Positions 7,412-16,421 of a stretch of DNA of 64,000 bases are shown piece by piece; the stretch's first letter is position 1; every line of letters starts with the position of its first letter. Position numbers and translations under genes: made by a program. This DNA is from Candidatus Jordarchaeales archaeon. Lineage in GTDB: Archaea > Asgardarchaeota > Jordiarchaeia > Jordiarchaeales > Freyrarchaeaceae. The stretch lies in NCBI GenBank assembly GCA_038889235.1, contig JAWAHN010000003.1, forward strand, positions 177,703 through 241,702, in the 5' to 3' direction. The notes below the pieces were generated by a model. It did not search any database and had not been told where the DNA came from. It was given only the letters and a program-made list of their open reading frames with translations.

Positions 7412-9313
7412 TTGGAAAAGAGTAGAGTGTCGTACCATAGTTCTGTTGTCGAAATGTATGAGAAGCTGAAAAGTGACGGCGTGACGAACATCTGGGACCG
7501 CTACGTTGCCCAAGGTTTTGGCGGTGACCCCGACAGGAGGTGCCCGTTCTGCCAGGCGGGTGTAAGGTGTGACTTGTGTTCTAACGGCCCCTGCCGTGCT
7601 GACGCTGAGAAAGGTAAGCGCGGCGTCTGTGGGATAACCGCTGACGGTATGGCGATGAGGATGATGTTGCTGAGGAACATTATGGGGGCTTCAACGTACC
7701 AGTTCCATGCCAGCCAGACTATTAGGACACTGAGAGCTACCGCCGAGGGAAAGACACCCTTCACCATAAGGGAAGAGGGGAAGCTGAGGTGGTTCGCCAA
7801 CAGGCTTGGGTTAGAGTCCGACGGGGACCTCGTTGAGATTACTTTGAGCGTTTGCGATTTCATAGAGAAGGACTACGCGCGAAAGTTTTATGAACCAAGT
7901 AGGATAGTTGAGGCGCTAGCCCCGGAGGAGAGGAAGAAGGTTTGGCGTGAGCTTGGCATATTCCCCGGCGGCATATATGAAGAAATAGTATTGGCCGCTA
8001 GCTCCTGCCTGACGAACGTCGACGGCTACTACGTGAGCCTAGCCCTCAAGGCCATGCGTCTATCCATAGCCGTGGCTTACCAGAGCCAGCTTGTGCTTGA
8101 ATACTGCCAGGATATACTTTTCGGCGTCCCTAATCCTCACAAGGTGCGAGTGAACCTAGGCGTCCTAGACCCGGACTACGTCAACGTCTTAGTTAACGGC
8201 CACGAGCCTTTCCTAGGTTTCGCCTTAGTCCAACTCGCGAGAAGGGAAGAGTGGCAGAGGAAGGCTAGGGAGAGTGGGGCGAAGGGGCTTAGAGTGATAG
8301 CAAACATAGAGACGGGGCAGGAAATGATACAAAGATGGGAAGTGGACGACGTCTTCTATGGCTTCACAGGAAACTGGATAATGCAAGAGGCTGTACTGGC
8401 CAGCGGTTGCGTCGACCTCTTCGCCTGCGACATGAACTGCTCTATGCCCATAGATCCCATATACGCTGAAAGATACTCTTTCAGGCTCGTACCTGTAAGC
8501 GAGCTGGTCGCCTTCGAAAGTGTAAAAGACAGGGTGAACTATGAACCCGAGAAAATGGAGGAGCAAGCTGCGAAACTGCTACAATGGGCCATCGAGAACT
8601 TCAAAGAGAGGAGGATGAAGGTTAAACCAGTCACCGGGCTACCCGTCGGCGAAGCAATCACAGGCTTTTCCACTGAAAGCATACTCGACACACTCGGAGG
8701 AAGCCTGACACCACTAGTGGAAGCGATAAAGGCAGGCGACATAAGAGGGATTGCAGGGCTTGTCTCGTGCACAACACTCAGAGATCACGGCCAGGACGTG
8801 CACACCGTAGCCGTAGCAAGGGAGCTCATAAAAAGGGACGTTTTGATTCTAGCGATGGGATGCGGCAATGCAGCCCTCCAAGTTGCAGGTTTGTGCCGCC
8901 CCGAGGCAGTTGAGTACGCTGGCCTAGGGCTCAGGAAGGTGTGCAAGTCGCTCGGAGTACCGCCAGTACTAAGCTATGGAACCTGCACGGACACCGGGCG
9001 CCTAGCAGACCTACTGGCGTTCTTATCAGACGAGTTTGGAGTTCCAATACCTGACCTACCAGTCGCGGCGGTAGCTCCAGAGTACATGGAGCAAAAGGCA
9101 ACGATAGATGCTGTATTCGCGCTCGCCCTAGGACTTTACACGTACGTCAACCCTGTGCCGCCGATAACCGGCGCACCAAACCTAGTGAAGCTGCTGACGG
9201 AAGAGTGCAGAAAGATAACTGGGGGCGTGTTAAACCTTGAGAAGGACCCCGTGAAAGCCGCAGACGCCATCCTAGCGCACATAGAGGAGAAAAGGAGGAA
9301 GCTCGGAATATGA
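7412..9313 (+). CDS. cooS: Stand-alone CooS-type carbon monoxide dehydrogenase variant
   Basis: 633 aa, full length for the Ni,Fe CO dehydrogenase catalytic subunit, which interconverts CO and CO2 with ferredoxin-level electrons. The TTG start lies 9 bases behind AAGGGGGG. B-cluster Cys residues are at 53, 56, 61 and 73. C-cluster ligands are recognisable: His264 (GHEP), Cys343 (DMNC), Cys453 (VSC), Cys484 (AMGC) and Cys525 (GTC). The position that is Cys295 in the Carboxydothermus enzyme (GICCTGNE) is Glu300 here (NIETGQE). The D-cluster, usually C-x7-C, is also different: Cys44 and Cys47 form C-x2-C, and the second normal Cys is Arg52. No CooF ferredoxin, CooC nickel ATPase or acetyl-CoA synthase subunit is nearby. 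Membership of the CooS/hybrid-cluster superfamily is certain; CO chemistry is not proven. It faces trpA with only 34 bases between stops. Confidence 0.87.
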   Translation: MEKSRVSYHSSVVEMYEKLKSDGVTNIWDRYVAQGFGGDPDRRCPFCQAGVRCDLCSNGPCRADAEKGKRGVCGITADGMAMRMMLLRNIMGASTYQFHASQTIRTLRATAEGKTPFTIREEGKLRWFANRLGLESDGDLVEITLSVCDFIEKDYARKFYEPSRIVEALAPEERKKVWRELGIFPGGIYEEIVLAASSCLTNVDGYYVSLALKAMRLSIAVAYQSQLVLEYCQDILFGVPNPHKVRVNLGVLDPDYVNVLVNGHEPFLGFALVQLARREEWQRKARESGAKGLRVIANIETGQEMIQRWEVDDVFYGFTGNWIMQEAVLASGCVDLFACDMNCSMPIDPIYAERYSFRLVPVSELVAFESVKDRVNYEPEKMEEQAAKLLQWAIENFKERRMKVKPVTGLPVGEAITGFSTESILDTLGGSLTPLVEAIKAGDIRGIAGLVSCTTLRDHGQDVHTVAVARELIKRDVLILAMGCGNAALQVAGLCRPEAVEYAGLGLRKVCKSLGVPPVLSYGTCTDTGRLADLLAFLSDEFGVPIPDLPVAAVAPEYMEQKATIDAVFALALGLYTYVNPVPPITGAPNLVKLLTEECRKITGGVLNLEKDPVKAADAILAHIEEKRRKLGI

Positions 9314-9347
9314 AGAGGGCTGCAGTGGACGGTGAACCCCAAGTATG

Positions 9348-10166
9348 CTACTTGCCCTTTCTGTGTGTCGCCTCTTTCAGTTGCCGGGTGTAGCTTCTAA
9401 GGGACTCGATCATTTTCTCCTCGTCGCCCACATTCTCCTCTATTATTCTCACCAGGCGGCTTCCAACTATGGCGGCGTCAGCTCCGAGCTCGAGGACGCG
9501 GCTCACATGTTCAGGCTTCGACACGCCGAAGCCCACCGCTAGGGGGATGCGGCCCCGCGTGAAGTGGAGCGCCCTCCTGATCGTTTCAACCGTTATTTCC
9601 TGGATTTTCTCCCTTGCCCCAGTGACCCCGAAAACGGATACGAGGTAAAGGAACCCGGATGTGTAATCTACGATCTTCTTCAGCCTCTCGGTTGAAGTTG
9701 AAGGGGCTGCGAGGAATATGGTGTCGACTTCGTATGCTTCAGCGTACTCCTTGTACTCGCCTGCCTCCTCGACGGGTAGGTCCGGCACGACCACCCCGTC
9801 TACCCCTCTAGCGCTCGCCTCCTCGAAGAAGCTCTTAAGACCCATCTTGAATATTGGGTTGTAGTAGCTCAGGATAACTATCGGGGTGCGCGTCTCCTGC
9901 TTTATTTTCTCAACCATTTCGAGAACCATCCTCGGCCTAGTTCCCGCTCTGAGCGCCCTAACAGTTGCCGCCTGTATCGTTGGCCCGTCAGCTATAGGGT
10001 CTGAGAAGGGGATGCCAAGCTCCACTATGTCAGCTCCGCCTTCAACCAGTGCTCTGACCACTTCGGGCGTTGCCTGTGGTGAGGGGTCTCCGGCGGTCAC
10101 GTAAGCTATGAGGGCCCCCTCCCCCCGCTTTTCGAGCTCGGAAAACTTCCTCGCTATCTCCCTCAT
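9348..10166 (-). CDS. trpA: Tryptophan synthase alpha chain
   Basis: 272-aa TIM barrel that cleaves indole-3-glycerol phosphate to indole and glyceraldehyde 3-phosphate, passing indole to TrpB. The catalytic Glu is in [10 protein letters not shown] and the catalytic Asp in the following SDPIADGP. The phosphate-binding segment near the C-terminus ([10 protein letters not shown], then AAIVGSRLV) is intact. It is the last gene of the trp operon and overlaps the trpB stop by four bases (ATGA type), so translation is probably coupled. Length and motifs are normal. Confidence 0.97.
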   Translation of the reverse strand: MREIARKFSELEKRGEGALIAYVTAGDPSPQATPEVVRALVEGGADIVELGIPFSDPIADGPTIQAATVRALRAGTRPRMVLEMVEKIKQETRTPIVILSYYNPIFKMGLKSFFEEASARGVDGVVVPDLPVEEAGEYKEYAEAYEVDTIFLAAPSTSTERLKKIVDYTSGFLYLVSVFGVTGAREKIQEITVETIRRALHFTRGRIPLAVGFGVSKPEHVSRVLELGADAAIVGSRLVRIIEENVGDEEKMIESLRSYTRQLKEATHRKGK

Positions 10167-11359
10167 ACTTCCACCCCAAGGTACCTCGCAACTACTTCGA
10201 CGTCCTTGTCCCCCCTACCCGAGAGCGTGACGACCACTATTTCATCTTTGCTCATCTCGCTGGCAAGCCTCATGGCAAACGCTAGGGCATGCGCGGGCTC
10301 AAGCGCCGGCAGAATGCCTTCAGTCCTCGAAAGCTCAAGGAATGCCTTCACAGCCTCATCGTCTGTGACGGCGACGTACCGGGCTCTTCCAATTGACTTG
10401 AGGAAAGCGTGCTCCGGTCCGACTCCCGGGTAGTCGAGGCCCGCTGATATGCTGTGCGTGGTTTTTATCTGTCCGTCCTCGTCTTGCAACACGTAGGTGA
10501 GCATCCCGTGAAACACTCCTTCTTCGCCGCCGCACAGTGAGGCCGCATGCATTCCCGTCTCTAGGCCGCGCCCCGCCGCCTCAACACCGTAAAGCTCGAC
10601 TTCCTCGTCGTCCAGGAAGGGGTAGAAGGTTCCTATGGCGTTGCTCCCCCCTCCAACGCACGCAACAAGCGCGTCTGGAAGCCTGCCTTCCTTCCTGAGG
10701 ATTTGCTCCCTCAGTTCTCGCCCTATAACGCTCTGAAACTCCCTAACTATTAAGGGGTACGGGTGTGGGCCGACCACCGAGCCTATGAGGTAGTAAGTGT
10801 TTTCGAGGTTGGTCACCCAGTCCCTTAAGGCCTCGTTTATGGCGTCTTTCAGCGTCCTCGACCCCGACTCAACCCTGTGAACCTCGGCTCCGAGGAGGCG
10901 CATCCTGAAGACGTTAAGCCTCTGCCTCTCCATGTCCTCCGCTCCCATGTATATTTCGGCTTTCAACCCTAGGACCGCGCAAGCCATCGCAGTAGCCACA
11001 CCGTGCTGCCCCGCACCCGTTTCAGCGATCACTCTGCACTTCCCCATCCTCTTAGCTAGCAAGGCTTGACCCAGCGTGTTGTTTATCTTGTGTGCTCCGC
11101 CGTGAGCTAGGTCCTCCCTCTTCAAGTATATTTTCGCGCCCCCGACGGCCTTAGTGAGGTTCTCAGCGTAGTAGAGGGGGGTTGGGCGTCCAGCGTACTC
11201 GGACAAGTAGTAGTTTAGCTCCCTCTGGAAGGAGGGGTCCGCCCTGCACTCCATGAACGCTCTCTCAAGCTCCTCTAAGGCCGCCATGAGGGTCTCTGGT
11301 ACGAACTGCCCGCCATATTTTCCAAACTTTCCACGCACAGGGTACTCGCTCAGCTTCAT
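10163..11359 (-). CDS. trpB: Tryptophan synthase beta chain (TrpB1 type)
   Basis: 398 aa. PLP enzyme that joins indole and serine to give tryptophan. The PLP lysine is in HKINN, the catalytic Glu in AETGAGQHG, and the PLP phosphate loop is GGGSNA. The presence of the TrpA-contacting region and the short N-terminus mark it as TrpB1, the form that pairs with TrpA, rather than the stand-alone TrpB2 common in archaea. It overlaps trpF by four bases upstream and trpA by four downstream. Nothing unusual is seen. Confidence 0.97.
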   Translation of the reverse strand: MKLSEYPVRGKFGKYGGQFVPETLMAALEELERAFMECRADPSFQRELNYYLSEYAGRPTPLYYAENLTKAVGGAKIYLKREDLAHGGAHKINNTLGQALLAKRMGKCRVIAETGAGQHGVATAMACAVLGLKAEIYMGAEDMERQRLNVFRMRLLGAEVHRVESGSRTLKDAINEALRDWVTNLENTYYLIGSVVGPHPYPLIVREFQSVIGRELREQILRKEGRLPDALVACVGGGSNAIGTFYPFLDDEEVELYGVEAAGRGLETGMHAASLCGGEEGVFHGMLTYVLQDEDGQIKTTHSISAGLDYPGVGPEHAFLKSIGRARYVAVTDDEAVKAFLELSRTEGILPALEPAHALAFAMRLASEMSKDEIVVVTLSGRGDKDVEVVARYLGVEV

Positions 11360-11991
11360 ACTCCAGCCTCCATCACGCTTCTAACAAACTCGAAAACCTT
11401 CAACCTATCCTTCACGCCCGGCTTAGCTTCAACCCCACTCGATACGTCGACTGCGAAAGGCCTGACAACTCTTATCGCTTCTTTAACGTTTCCGGCATTG
11501 AGCCCGCCGGCGAGTATCAGCGGCTTAGGGTGGACTAGGTCCCTTATCTTTCTACTAATAGACCAGTCGTGTGTCCTCCCAGTCCCACCCATCTCCCCCG
11601 GTGTGTCCACCAGTATGGCGTCGCAGTAAGAGGCCACTTCCAAGGCTAGCTCCGGCGAGGACTGAGTTGCTTGGACTGCAGCTATGAGCTTCACGCCCGC
11701 GACGGCGTCCCTCAGCTCCCCGTTAACCCGCAGTCCGTGAACTTGCACAGCGTCCGGGTTAACCAAGTCGACTATCTTCTTCAAGTGGTCTACGCTTCTA
11801 GGCACTGTGACCGCAACTGTCTCGACGAAGACTGGCGTGGCCCTCACCAGACTCCTTGCCTCGCTCGGCGCCAGACTCCTAGGGGAGGAGGGGACATCGA
11901 CCACGAAGCCTACGGCGTCTACCCCTGCCTCTACAACCATGTGGAGGTCCTCGACGGATTTCACACCGCAGATCTTCACCCTAGTCCTCAT
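11356..11991 (-). CDS. trpF: Phosphoribosylanthranilate isomerase
   Basis: 211-aa TIM barrel catalysing the Amadori rearrangement of phosphoribosylanthranilate. The general-base Cys is in VKICGV near the N-terminus and the general-acid Asp is in AILVDT. The GGTGRTHDW and AGGLNAGNV phosphate-binding segments are present. The gene overlaps trpC and trpB by four bases each, which indicates tight co-translation within the operon. Length is normal for the family. Confidence 0.95.
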   Translation of the reverse strand: MRTRVKICGVKSVEDLHMVVEAGVDAVGFVVDVPSSPRSLAPSEARSLVRATPVFVETVAVTVPRSVDHLKKIVDLVNPDAVQVHGLRVNGELRDAVAGVKLIAAVQATQSSPELALEVASYCDAILVDTPGEMGGTGRTHDWSISRKIRDLVHPKPLILAGGLNAGNVKEAIRVVRPFAVDVSSGVEAKPGVKDRLKVFEFVRSVMEAGV

Positions 11992-12764
11992 AAGGCTTCC
12001 ACCAGCTCCCTAACCTTATCCCTAACACTTGCAGCGGTCATTATTGATGTTCCAACGAGGAACGCTCTAGCGCCGCACGAGTAGAGAAACCTCACGTCTT
12101 CCGGGCTGCGTATCCCGCTTTCGCTAACTATAATCCGGCTCCCCGTGTATCCCGACAACACCTTTCTGGTAACGTCCAAGTCCACTTTCAGCGTCCTCAA
12201 ATCCCTGTTGTTGACGCCAATCATGTCAGCATCATAGCCGAGCGCTGATATAAACTCGTTCTTAGAGTGGACTTCCAGTAGCACCTCCAGCCCCCTGCTG
12301 TGCGCGTACTCTATCATGTCCTCCAGCTTCTCATCACAATACCCTCTCTCGAAAACAGGGTATATCAGTAGCACAGTATTAGCTCCAGCCTTGAAAGCGG
12401 CGTCGATCTGAACGGGGCTCACAACAATGTCCTTCATTAATACAGGAACCTTAACAGCCCGCCTTACCTCCACCAACGCGCTCACTGAGCCGTGGAAGTG
12501 CTTTGGCTCCGTCAGCACGGATATCCCAACAGCGCCGCCTTCTTCCATCTCCCTTGCGAGCTCAGCTGGCCTTCGACCTTTGTCCAAGACCCCCTGGGAG
12601 GGGGAGGCTGGTTTCACCTCCGATATTATCGCTGCCTTAGTGCAGGAGAGTATTGCCTCCTCGAGGCTGAGCCTTTCAGCTGGGACGCACCTAACCTCGT
12701 CGTAGAACCCCTCTTCCACGGTTTTCCTGGCATCCCTTGCGAGTACGTCTAGGAAGTCACCCAT
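11988..12764 (-). CDS. trpC: Indole-3-glycerol phosphate synthase
   Basis: 258-aa TIM barrel that closes the indole ring with loss of CO2 and water. The catalytic Lys is in ISEVKPASPSQG, a second Lys in VLMKDIVV, and the Glu/Asn set in LLEVHS and IGVNNRDL. I place the start at ATG 12764, which overlaps the trpD stop (ATGGGTGA) and gives the usual N-terminus. A longer frame from 12815 would add 17 residues inside trpD with no family support. It is single-function, not fused to TrpF as in enteric bacteria. Confidence 0.95.
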   Translation of the reverse strand: MGDFLDVLARDARKTVEEGFYDEVRCVPAERLSLEEAILSCTKAAIISEVKPASPSQGVLDKGRRPAELAREMEEGGAVGISVLTEPKHFHGSVSALVEVRRAVKVPVLMKDIVVSPVQIDAAFKAGANTVLLIYPVFERGYCDEKLEDMIEYAHSRGLEVLLEVHSKNEFISALGYDADMIGVNNRDLRTLKVDLDVTRKVLSGYTGSRIIVSESGIRSPEDVRFLYSCGARAFLVGTSIMTAASVRDKVRELVEAL

Positions 12765-13815
12765 GTCTCCGCTCCAGCTCCTCGAGTTTTGAAACGTCTC
12801 CACCGGAGAAGGCAACCATTTCTTTCAGCTTCTTGTAGGCTGCCCCGCTCCTAAGAGACTCCTCGGCGAGCTCGACTCCGTGAGATAGACTGTCAGCTTT
12901 TCCTCCCACTAGTATGCCTGCAGCGGCGTTCATGAGCACCATGTTCCTCCTGGGATCCCTCTTAGGCAGAAGGTCGTTGAGTATCTTGAAGGTTAGCTCG
13001 GCGCTCCCGTCCGGGTCGAGCCCGGCCACCTCTTCGGGTCTCGCTGCTTCGAAGCCGAAGTCTTTGGGGGTAACGTTGAAAGTCGAAATCTCTCCGTCCC
13101 TCAACCATGCTACCATCGTTTCTCCAGTCACTGATATCTCGTCGATTCCGTCCAGCCCGTGTACTACCATCGCTTCAACGCAGCCAAGCCCTTTTAGCAC
13201 CTCGGCCATGGGTAAAACCCACTCCCTGCCGAAGACCCCGAGGACCTGGGCGTTTGCCCCAGCAGGGTTAGTTAGAGGCCCTAGAATGTTGAACACTGTT
13301 CTTATTCCTATTTCCCTCCTTGGCCCTGCAACGTGTTTCATCGCTGGGTGGAAGTTCGGGGCGAACATGAAGCCTATCCCTACGTGCTCCACCATTCTCT
13401 CCACTTTCTCCGGCTCGACGTTGAGGTTAAATCCTAGCTTTTCAAGCACGTCAGCGCTCCCGCTCTTACCCGTGACCGACCGGTTCCCGTGCTTAGCGAC
13501 GGGAATACCGGCCCCAGCGACTATGAATGCTGACGCCGTGCTCACGTTGAATGTTTTAATGCGGTCTCCTCCTGTTCCACAAGTGTCGACGAGCCGGCCG
13601 CTCACCTTGGGATTTATCCTCCGGCAGAACTCACGCATGACCGAGGCGAACGCGGTGATCTCCTCAACAGTTTCCCTTTTCATCCTCAGCGCTGTTAGGA
13701 AGGCTCCTATCTGTGCTCCCGTCGCCTCGCCCGACATTATCTTCTTCATGGCGTCACGCGCTTCTTCGCGCGTTAGGCTTACGCCCTCAACAAGCTTCTG
13801 AATGTACTCCTTCAC
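12757..13815 (-). CDS. trpD: Anthranilate phosphoribosyltransferase
   Basis: 352 aa. Transfers phosphoribose from PRPP to anthranilate. Diagnostic motifs are GTGGDRIKTFNVST (PRPP/pyrophosphate loop) and KHGNRSVTGKSGSADVLE (anthranilate site). The GTG start at 13815 is preceded by AAGGAGGT located in the last codons of trpG, and the trpG stop lies three bases upstream. The 3' end overlaps trpC by eight bases. It is not fused to trpG. No unusual residues were noticed. Confidence 0.96.
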   Translation of the reverse strand: MKEYIQKLVEGVSLTREEARDAMKKIMSGEATGAQIGAFLTALRMKRETVEEITAFASVMREFCRRINPKVSGRLVDTCGTGGDRIKTFNVSTASAFIVAGAGIPVAKHGNRSVTGKSGSADVLEKLGFNLNVEPEKVERMVEHVGIGFMFAPNFHPAMKHVAGPRREIGIRTVFNILGPLTNPAGANAQVLGVFGREWVLPMAEVLKGLGCVEAMVVHGLDGIDEISVTGETMVAWLRDGEISTFNVTPKDFGFEAARPEEVAGLDPDGSAELTFKILNDLLPKRDPRRNMVLMNAAAGILVGGKADSLSHGVELAEESLRSGAAYKKLKEMVAFSGGDVSKLEELERRHG

Positions 13816-13818
13816 ATT

Positions 13819-14403
13819 CTAACCTCCTTCAAGGAAGTTCTTTATGATAAGCTTCCCGCAGGAAGTGAGTATGGACTCGGGGTGGAATTGGACCCCCTCA
13901 ATCGGGTACTCGACGTGCCTCACCCCCATAATCTCCCCGTCGTCAAGAGACTCCGCTGTGACCTTCAGGCAGCCCGGTATGCTCGACTTGTCTCCTACGA
14001 GCGAGTGGTACCTTGTAGCCTCAAAGGGGTTGTCGACCCCCCTGAAGACCCCTCTGCCGTCGTGTTTAACCATGCTAGTCTTACCGTGCATCAACCTCTT
14101 CGCCCGGACTATCCTCCCGCCGAAAACATGTATTATCCCCTGGTGTCCGAGACATACACCAAGTATGGGAGTATAGGGTCCAATGTGCCGTATTATCTCT
14201 GAGCAGACACCGAAGTACCTCGGGTTCTCAGGCGTCCCTGGCCCAGGCGAGAGAATCACCCTGTCTGGGCGGAGCTTGAGGACGCGCTTCAACGTCAACT
14301 GGTCATTTCTGAACACGAGCGGTTTTCCTCCAAGCTCGCCCACGTACTGAACGAGGTTGTAGACGAACGAGTCGTAGTTGTCGACAACCAAAACCTTCAG
14401 CAA
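13819..14403 (-). CDS. trpG: Anthranilate synthase glutamine amidotransferase subunit
   Basis: 194-aa class I glutaminase that feeds ammonia to TrpE. The nucleophile Cys lies in GVCLGHQG, and the His and Glu of the triad in GVQFHPES. The N-terminal VVDNYDSFVYNLVQY is characteristic. The TTG start at 14403 lies three bases after the trpE stop. The position next to trpE supports assignment to tryptophan rather than folate (PabA) synthesis. Confidence 0.96.
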   Translation of the reverse strand: MLKVLVVDNYDSFVYNLVQYVGELGGKPLVFRNDQLTLKRVLKLRPDRVILSPGPGTPENPRYFGVCSEIIRHIGPYTPILGVCLGHQGIIHVFGGRIVRAKRLMHGKTSMVKHDGRGVFRGVDNPFEATRYHSLVGDKSSIPGCLKVTAESLDDGEIMGVRHVEYPIEGVQFHPESILTSCGKLIIKNFLEGG

Positions 14404-14406
14404 TTT

Positions 14407-15723
14407 TCACGCCTCCGCGAGCTCCAGGGCTTTTAGCAGAGCCTTAGCCTTATGCTCGGTTTCAAGCCACTCCCTTTCGGGGATGGAGTCTGCAACTATT
14501 CCGGCTCCAGCCTGTATGAAGCAGCGCTCACCATCAGCTACAAGAGTCCTTATCGTTATCGCGAAGTCAGAGTTACCGTTAAACGAGAAGTACCCCACCC
14601 CCCCAGCGTAGGGCCCCCTCCTCGACGGCTCACACTCCTCTATTATCTCCATCGCCCTAACTTTTGGAGCCCCCGAGACGGTTCCAGCTGGGAAGACCGC
14701 CCTTAGAACATCGTAGCAGTCGCAGCCGTCCCTCAGCTCACCCACCACCCTTGAAACGATGTGCTGCACGTGGCTGTACTTGTGTATCACCATGAACTCG
14801 GGCACGTGTACGCTTCCAAACTTCGCAACACGGCCAACGTCGTTCCTCGCGAGGTCGACGAGCATAACGTGTTCAGCCCTCTCCTTGGGGTCAGCGAGAA
14901 GACCCCTCGCAAGCTCCTCGTCCTCAGCCTCGGTAGCCCCCCTAGGCCTGGTTCCGGCTATCGGGAATGTTTCGATAACCCCACCCTCAACCCTCACAAG
15001 CATCTCGGGGCTCGATCCTATTATCCTCCGGGAGCCCATCTTGAGGAAGTACATGTAAGGAGAGGGGTTTATCTTTCTAAGCTCCAGGTAGAAGCGGGCT
15101 AGGTCCCCTCTAACCTTGAAGTCGTACCTCCTGGAAAGAACTACCTGAAATATGTCGCCCGACGCTATGTACTCCTTCGCCCGCAAAACCCTCTCCTCAT
15201 ACTCCTCCTTGCTCAGGTTGGCCTTCGGAAAAGTGAATGACAGGTGCTCTCCCCCATCCCACTCATCGTCTGCAAGTTCAAGCAGTTCGTCAGACCTATC
15301 CTCGCCCCTATAAACGTAGATGGCCTCGTTTCTCTCATGGTCGAAAACCAGCACGTCGTCATATATGCCGAACTCTATGTCTGGGAACTTGGGCTCGTCC
15401 TCAGCTATGCGGGGCAGCTTCTCCCAGTATCTCACAGCGTCATAGGAAATGTATCCTACAGCTCCCCCGGAAAACCTGAGGTCTGAACAGCCTGGCTCTC
15501 TTCCAACAATCCTCCTCAGCGTTTCGAGAGGATCCTTAACCTTGAAACTGGCTTCCTCCCCGCAGCTTAAGTCTTGGAGGAGGGCTTCGCCGTCCTTCAC
15601 CGTGTAAAGCTGCCTAGGGTTGAAGCCTATGAAGGAGAAGCGTGCTATTCTTTTGGGGCCCTCAACGGACTCGAGCAGGTAAGCGTACTCGCATTTTTCT
15701 TGTAATGAAAGGAAAACTTGCAC
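14407..15723 (-). CDS. trpE: Anthranilate synthase component I
   Basis: 438 aa as written from GTG 15723. It makes anthranilate from chorismate using ammonia from TrpG. The tryptophan feedback site LLES is near the N-terminus, and the C-terminal chorismate-binding domain is complete ([14 protein letters not shown] and [15 protein letters not shown]). The frame stays open upstream of the GTG and reads [12 protein letters not shown], which resembles the beginning of other TrpE proteins, yet no ATG, GTG or TTG occurs there before a TGA. The true start may therefore be non-standard (for instance the CTG after AAGAGGAGG) or the protein may be slightly short. It is the first gene of the operon, controlled by the TRP-box promoter upstream. 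Confidence 0.95.
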   Translation of the reverse strand: MQVFLSLQEKCEYAYLLESVEGPKRIARFSFIGFNPRQLYTVKDGEALLQDLSCGEEASFKVKDPLETLRRIVGREPGCSDLRFSGGAVGYISYDAVRYWEKLPRIAEDEPKFPDIEFGIYDDVLVFDHERNEAIYVYRGEDRSDELLELADDEWDGGEHLSFTFPKANLSKEEYEERVLRAKEYIASGDIFQVVLSRRYDFKVRGDLARFYLELRKINPSPYMYFLKMGSRRIIGSSPEMLVRVEGGVIETFPIAGTRPRGATEAEDEELARGLLADPKERAEHVMLVDLARNDVGRVAKFGSVHVPEFMVIHKYSHVQHIVSRVVGELRDGCDCYDVLRAVFPAGTVSGAPKVRAMEIIEECEPSRRGPYAGGVGYFSFNGNSDFAITIRTLVADGERCFIQAGAGIVADSIPEREWLETEHKAKALLKALELAEA

Positions 15724-15766
15724 AGGGGGTTTTGATACTGGGAGACGTTTGCAGTGCAGCCTCCTC

Positions 15767-15826
15767 TTAACTAGAGGTGCTGCTAGGCGCGTGAAGCCTC
15801 TCTGTAAGCCAAACGCGACCCCTCAC
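15767..15826 (-). CDS. Possible trp leader peptide, 19 codons
   Basis: Within the roughly 130-base leader of the trp operon, a GTG at 15826 is preceded by GGAGG with a seven-base spacing. The frame runs 19 codons, contains one Trp codon (TGG at 15811-15809), and ends in TAA at 15769-15767. That stop sits directly against the AAGAGGAGG ribosome site used for trpE. The arrangement would couple leader translation to trpE translation. It may be chance: the peptide has a single Trp and I cannot show conservation. Confidence 0.35.
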   Translation of the reverse strand: MRGRVWLTERLHAPSSTSS

Positions 15827-15875
15827 ATTCGAGCCTCCGTTCAGGCGCAAGCTGAAAAACTAGTCATCAATGAAC

Positions 15876-15906
15876 TATTTAAATCTTTTTTGTACAAAAA
15901 TGTACA
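15876..15906 (-). promoter_or_regulatory. trp operon promoter with two TGTACA (TRP-box) operators
   Basis: Read on the minus strand: TGTACA (15906-15901), four T, TGTACA (15896-15891), then AAAAAG and the TATA box ATTTAAAT. The two boxes are ten bases apart centre to centre, one helical turn, and abut the BRE. In Methanothermobacter the repressor TrpY binds TRP boxes with consensus TGTACA at the trp promoter when tryptophan is present. The match in sequence, doublet spacing and position is good evidence for the same type of control here. No trpY gene is in this window. Confidence 0.7.
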
Positions 15907-16058
15907 TTAAATCATTTTTCTAGACAGCAGGCAGCATGCGGAAGAAAGTAGATGCAACATGCAAAATTAGGGGGAAGCTTTGGCTGGGAAGGTTTGAGAG
16001 TGTTAAAAAGAAGGCGACGGGCGGTTAAAGTTAAAAATGGTTTCGATTAGTCAGCCGT

Positions 16059-16421
16059 CTACTTTAGTGCTGTTGCAACTATCTGTGCGAATGGGTCCAT
16101 TTCGTGTGCGTCTCCCATTATGATGAGCTTCCAGGTTTTCCTGACTTCTTTTTCGGGTATGGCTCCTGTGAGTATGCCTTTCAGCGTTTCTTCGTCCGAC
16201 CTGTATATGAGGTCTGGGCTCGGGTATTCGCCTTCCTTAAACCTTGCTCCCTTCTTCGTGAAGACTATGTGGTACGCTTTCTGCACTCCTTTAAGGTCGC
16301 CTACCTCGAACTCTATTATCTTCCCGTAGTACTTGTCACCTATCCACTCCCTCACAAGGTCTAGGGCTTTCTCGTTAATTTTACGGGTGAGCTCTTCAAG
16401 GAAGGCTTTGAGGTCGCTCAT
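16059..16421 (-). CDS. SCP2 sterol-carrier domain protein
   Basis: 120 aa, about one SCP2 domain. The pattern of an amphipathic N-terminal helix, five-stranded sheet (IEFEVGDL, AYHIVFTKKG) and the late DLIYRSDEETLKGILTGAIPE helix is typical. Such domains bind lipids or other hydrophobic molecules in the cytoplasm. It is the last gene of a four-gene operon beginning with a nitroreductase-family protein and overlaps its upstream neighbour by four bases. The ligand is unknown. Confidence 0.8.
   Translation of the reverse strand: MSDLKAFLEELTRKINEKALDLVREWIGDKYYGKIIEFEVGDLKGVQKAYHIVFTKKGARFKEGEYPSPDLIYRSDEETLKGILTGAIPEKEVRKTWKLIIMGDAHEMDPFAQIVATALK

Noticed and set aside
12914-13801. 295-codon open frame antisense to trpD
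   Set aside because: It lies entirely opposite a well-supported trpD, has Ser/Pro/Thr-rich antisense composition and no ribosome site.
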